Positions 62,150-64,000 of a DNA stretch of 64,000 nt are shown piece after piece; the first letter of the stretch is position 1; each line of letters starts with the position of its first letter. The notes under the pieces are model-generated. The model was not told the DNA's origin, made no database searches, and saw only the letters and a list, made by a program, of their open reading frames with translations. Made by a program: the position numbers and the translations under genes. Origin of the DNA: Paracoccus sp. SCSIO 75233 (GTDB lineage: Bacteria > Pseudomonadota > Alphaproteobacteria > Rhodobacterales > Rhodobacteraceae); the NCBI RefSeq assembly GCF_027912675.1, contig NZ_CP115757.1:1426001-1490000 (forward strand), given 5' to 3'.

Positions 62150-64000
62150 TCAATACACCACACTCCCCGTCCCCGCCGGCAAGGCCCCATAGGGCAACCA
62201 CACCGTTTTCCACTGCACCGCATGGTCAAGGAATGCCCGCCCCTGCCCGTCCGCCGCACTCCAATCACGATTGGCAAACGACCACACCGGCTTGAGATTG
62301 CCGACCGATGCGGCCTCCACCTCCGCGACACCCTTTGCACCGCAGAACCAGAGCGCCGCGACATCGTCATGCGCCGCCAGAACCGCCGCCAGATCATCCT
62401 TCGGGCCGGAGACGATATTGACCACGCCCCCCGGCAGATCCGAGGTGTCGAAGACCTGCGCCAGATCGAAGGCCGCGACCGGATCGTCCTGCGCCGGGAC
62501 CGCCACGACCGCATTGCCCATGACAATCGCAGGCGCGATCAGGCTGATGAGGCCCAGCAGCGGCGCATCATTGGGACAGACGATCCCCATCACTCCGAAT
62601 GGCTGCGGGATCACATTGACCAGATAATTCGGCTTGGTCTGAACATTCTGCCCGTCGAATTTATCCGCCCAGCCGGCATAGTAGAACAATCTGCGGATCG
62701 CCGCATCCACAGCGTCAGCGCCGTGTTTCTTGGCCATCTCCTCCCGCCGAAGCGACAGGTTTTCCGCCACGAAATACAGCACCTGCGCGCGCCCATGCCC
62801 GCCCATCGATGCCCATTTGCCCGCCTTCTTCGCCGCCTCGACGGCGTTGCGGATATCCTTGCGATTGCCCAGCGGGACCAGATCGCCCGAGGCCGCGCGA
62901 TAGCTTGCCCCGCCATCGGGCCGCTTCTGCGCGCCGCCGATATAGAGCTTTTCGGTCCGGTCAATCGCCTTGCCCGTCGCCGTGCCATCCACAACCGGCT
63001 TGAGCGGCTTCGGCGCCTTTTCCTTCGTCGCCTCCACCTTCGGGCCGGTCAGATAATCCAGCAGGCCGACACGCCCGCCCTCACGGCCATAGCCTGATTC
63101 GCGCATCCCGCCGAAGGGCGCTGCGGCATCGAACATATTCGCACCGTTGATCCAGACCACGCCGGATTTCACTTGTGCGGCCAGATCGGTCGCCACCGTC
63201 GCGCTTTCGGAGAAGATCTGCGCGGCAAGACCGTAATGGCTGTTATTGGCCAGACTGATCGCCTCATCCGCCGTACGGTACGTGGTCAGTGTCGCAATCG
63301 GGCCAAAAATTTCCTCGCTCCATGACGGGTTGGCGGGGGAGACGGCGCGCAGATAGCCGGGCGCGACAAAGCAGCCCTCCGCTGCATCGCCGCCCACAAG
63401 CTCTGCCCCGGCATCGACGGCCTGACGGCACAGCCCGACAATCCGGTCCTTCTGAACAGGATGCACGATTGCGCCGATATCGGTCGACTTGTCGAGCGGC
63501 GAACCGAGACACAGATTTGCCATCCGGCGCTGCAGCAGCGCCTCGAACCGCGCGGCCACGGCCTCCGCCACCAGAATGCGCGACCCCGCACAGCAGACCT
63601 GCCCCTGATTGAACCAGATCGAGTCGACCACGCCTTCGACCGCCGCATCCAGATCGGCATCCGGCATCACGATGAACGGCGATTTGCCGCCCAGTTCCAG
63701 CGTCAGCCGCTTGCCGGTCCCGGCGGTCGCGGCGCGGATGGCGCGCCCGACTTCGGTCGAGCCGGTGAAGGCGATCTTGTCGACATCCGCCGCGACCAGC
63801 GCCGCGCCGGTCTCCCCGTCGCCGGTCACGATATTGACCACGCCACGCGGCAGCCCGACCTCCTGACATATCTCGGCAAAGGCAAGCGCCGTCAGCGGCG
63901 TATACTCCGCCGGTTTCAGCACCACGGTGTTGCCCGCCGCAATCGCGGGTGCGATCTTCCACGCCAGCATCAACAGCGGGAAATTCCACGGGATGATCTG
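62150..64000 (-). CDS. Two-domain aldehyde dehydrogenase family protein (5' end beyond the window)
   Basis: The visible 617 codons run to the right edge, so the N-terminus is missing. The first domain (about 63000-64000) is an active-looking aldehyde dehydrogenase with IIPWNFPLLMLAWK, FTGSTEVGRAIR, the Glu in LELGGKSPF and the catalytic Cys in GQVCCAGSRI. A Lys/Pro linker follows, then a second aldehyde-dehydrogenase-like domain (about 62150-62960; YIGGAQKRPDGG, YYAGWADKFDGQ, NVIPQPFGVMGI). This second domain lacks the ELGGK Glu segment and has no Cys at the active-site position (only FCGAKG), so it is probably structural. Such proteins of about 780 residues are known in Rhodobacterales next to deoxynucleoside genes; the substrate is unknown. 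Confidence 0.9.
   Translation of the reverse strand, partial: QIIPWNFPLLMLAWKIAPAIAAGNTVVLKPAEYTPLTALAFAEICQEVGLPRGVVNIVTGDGETGAALVAADVDKIAFTGSTEVGRAIRAATAGTGKRLTLELGGKSPFIVMPDADLDAAVEGVVDSIWFNQGQVCCAGSRILVAEAVAARFEALLQRRMANLCLGSPLDKSTDIGAIVHPVQKDRIVGLCRQAVDAGAELVGGDAAEGCFVAPGYLRAVSPANPSWSEEIFGPIATLTTYRTADEAISLANNSHYGLAAQIFSESATVATDLAAQVKSGVVWINGANMFDAAAPFGGMRESGYGREGGRVGLLDYLTGPKVEATKEKAPKPLKPVVDGTATGKAIDRTEKLYIGGAQKRPDGGASYRAASGDLVPLGNRKDIRNAVEAAKKAGKWASMGGHGRAQVLYFVAENLSLRREEMAKKHGADAVDAAIRRLFYYAGWADKFDGQNVQTKPNYLVNVIPQPFGVMGIVCPNDAPLLGLISLIAPAIVMGNAVVAVPAQDDPVAAFDLAQVFDTSDLPGGVVNIVSGPKDDLAAVLAAHDDVAALWFCGAKGVAEVEAASVGNLKPVWSFANRDWSAADGQGRAFLDHAVQWKTVWLPYGALPAGTGSVVY

Noticed and set aside
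61882..62295. 137-codon plus-strand frame through the repeat array
   Set aside because: Its repeated peptide pieces come only from the DNA repeat and it runs into the antisense of the aldehyde dehydrogenase gene.

Overview
The window is GC-rich, densely packed and largely operonic. Its gene content points to an alphaproteobacterium of the Rhodobacteraceae, probably Paracoccus-like. The evidence is the cmk-rpsA-ihfB-lapA-trpF run, a class III alcohol dehydrogenase and S-formylglutathione hydrolase pair, a TRAP transporter, a membrane urate hydroxylase with a cytochrome c tail, and a dispersed repeat ending in CCCGGGATATTT (read on the minus strand). No rRNA, tRNA, insertion sequence, phage gene or CRISPR array was seen.

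Layout. 0-6.6 kb (minus strand) is a housekeeping block: rpsB, tsf, cmk, rpsA, ihfB, a LapA-domain protein, trpF and a GNAT acetyltransferase. 6.8-11.8 kb (plus strand) is a chemosensory operon: a 15-codon upstream ORF, STAS protein, CheY, CheA, CheW, CheR, a second receiver and an unknown helical protein, with no cheB and no receptor. 11.8-14.6 kb holds manC-manB for GDP-mannose precursors. 14.8-20.2 kb holds three separate metabolic genes: puuD-type urate hydroxylase, the malic enzyme/phosphotransacetylase fusion maeB, and glpD.

20.3-35.2 kb (minus strand) is the most interesting metabolic region. It is one apparent transcript of 12 intact genes and one pseudogene: Gfo/Idh oxidoreductase, family I CoA-transferase, enoyl-CoA hydratase, aldehyde dehydrogenase, sugar-type ABC importer (binding protein, two permeases, ATPase), two GMC oxidoreductases with a decayed SDR gene between them, a LacI regulator and glycerate kinase. 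A -35/-10 promoter overlapping a LacI-type palindrome (TTGGATCGTTCCAA) lies just upstream. The layout suggests uptake of a carbohydrate-like compound, its oxidation to an acid, CoA activation and beta-oxidation-like breakdown. The substrate is unknown.

35.3-36.2 kb is a more A+T-rich stretch with one alpha/beta hydrolase, probably acquired. 36.2-39.1 kb is a DctPQM TRAP transporter, and 39.2-41.7 kb is glutathione-dependent formaldehyde oxidation (adhC, a GNAT gene, fghA). 41.9-49.5 kb (plus strand) encodes a giant alpha-2-macroglobulin with an N-terminal PAN-like domain, overlapping penicillin-binding protein 1C. 49.6-53.4 kb is an iron-linked cluster: imelysin, Bfd, bacterioferritin and a di-heme DUF1111 protein. 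53.5-60.4 kb holds pyruvate carboxylase, exonuclease III, an ErpA-type Fe-S carrier, dGTPase and an EamA transporter. 60.4-61.7 kb holds OsmC and a transglutaminase-like protein. An array of nine repeat units with a period of about 44 bp fills 61.7-62.1 kb, followed by a two-domain aldehyde dehydrogenase that runs off the right edge.
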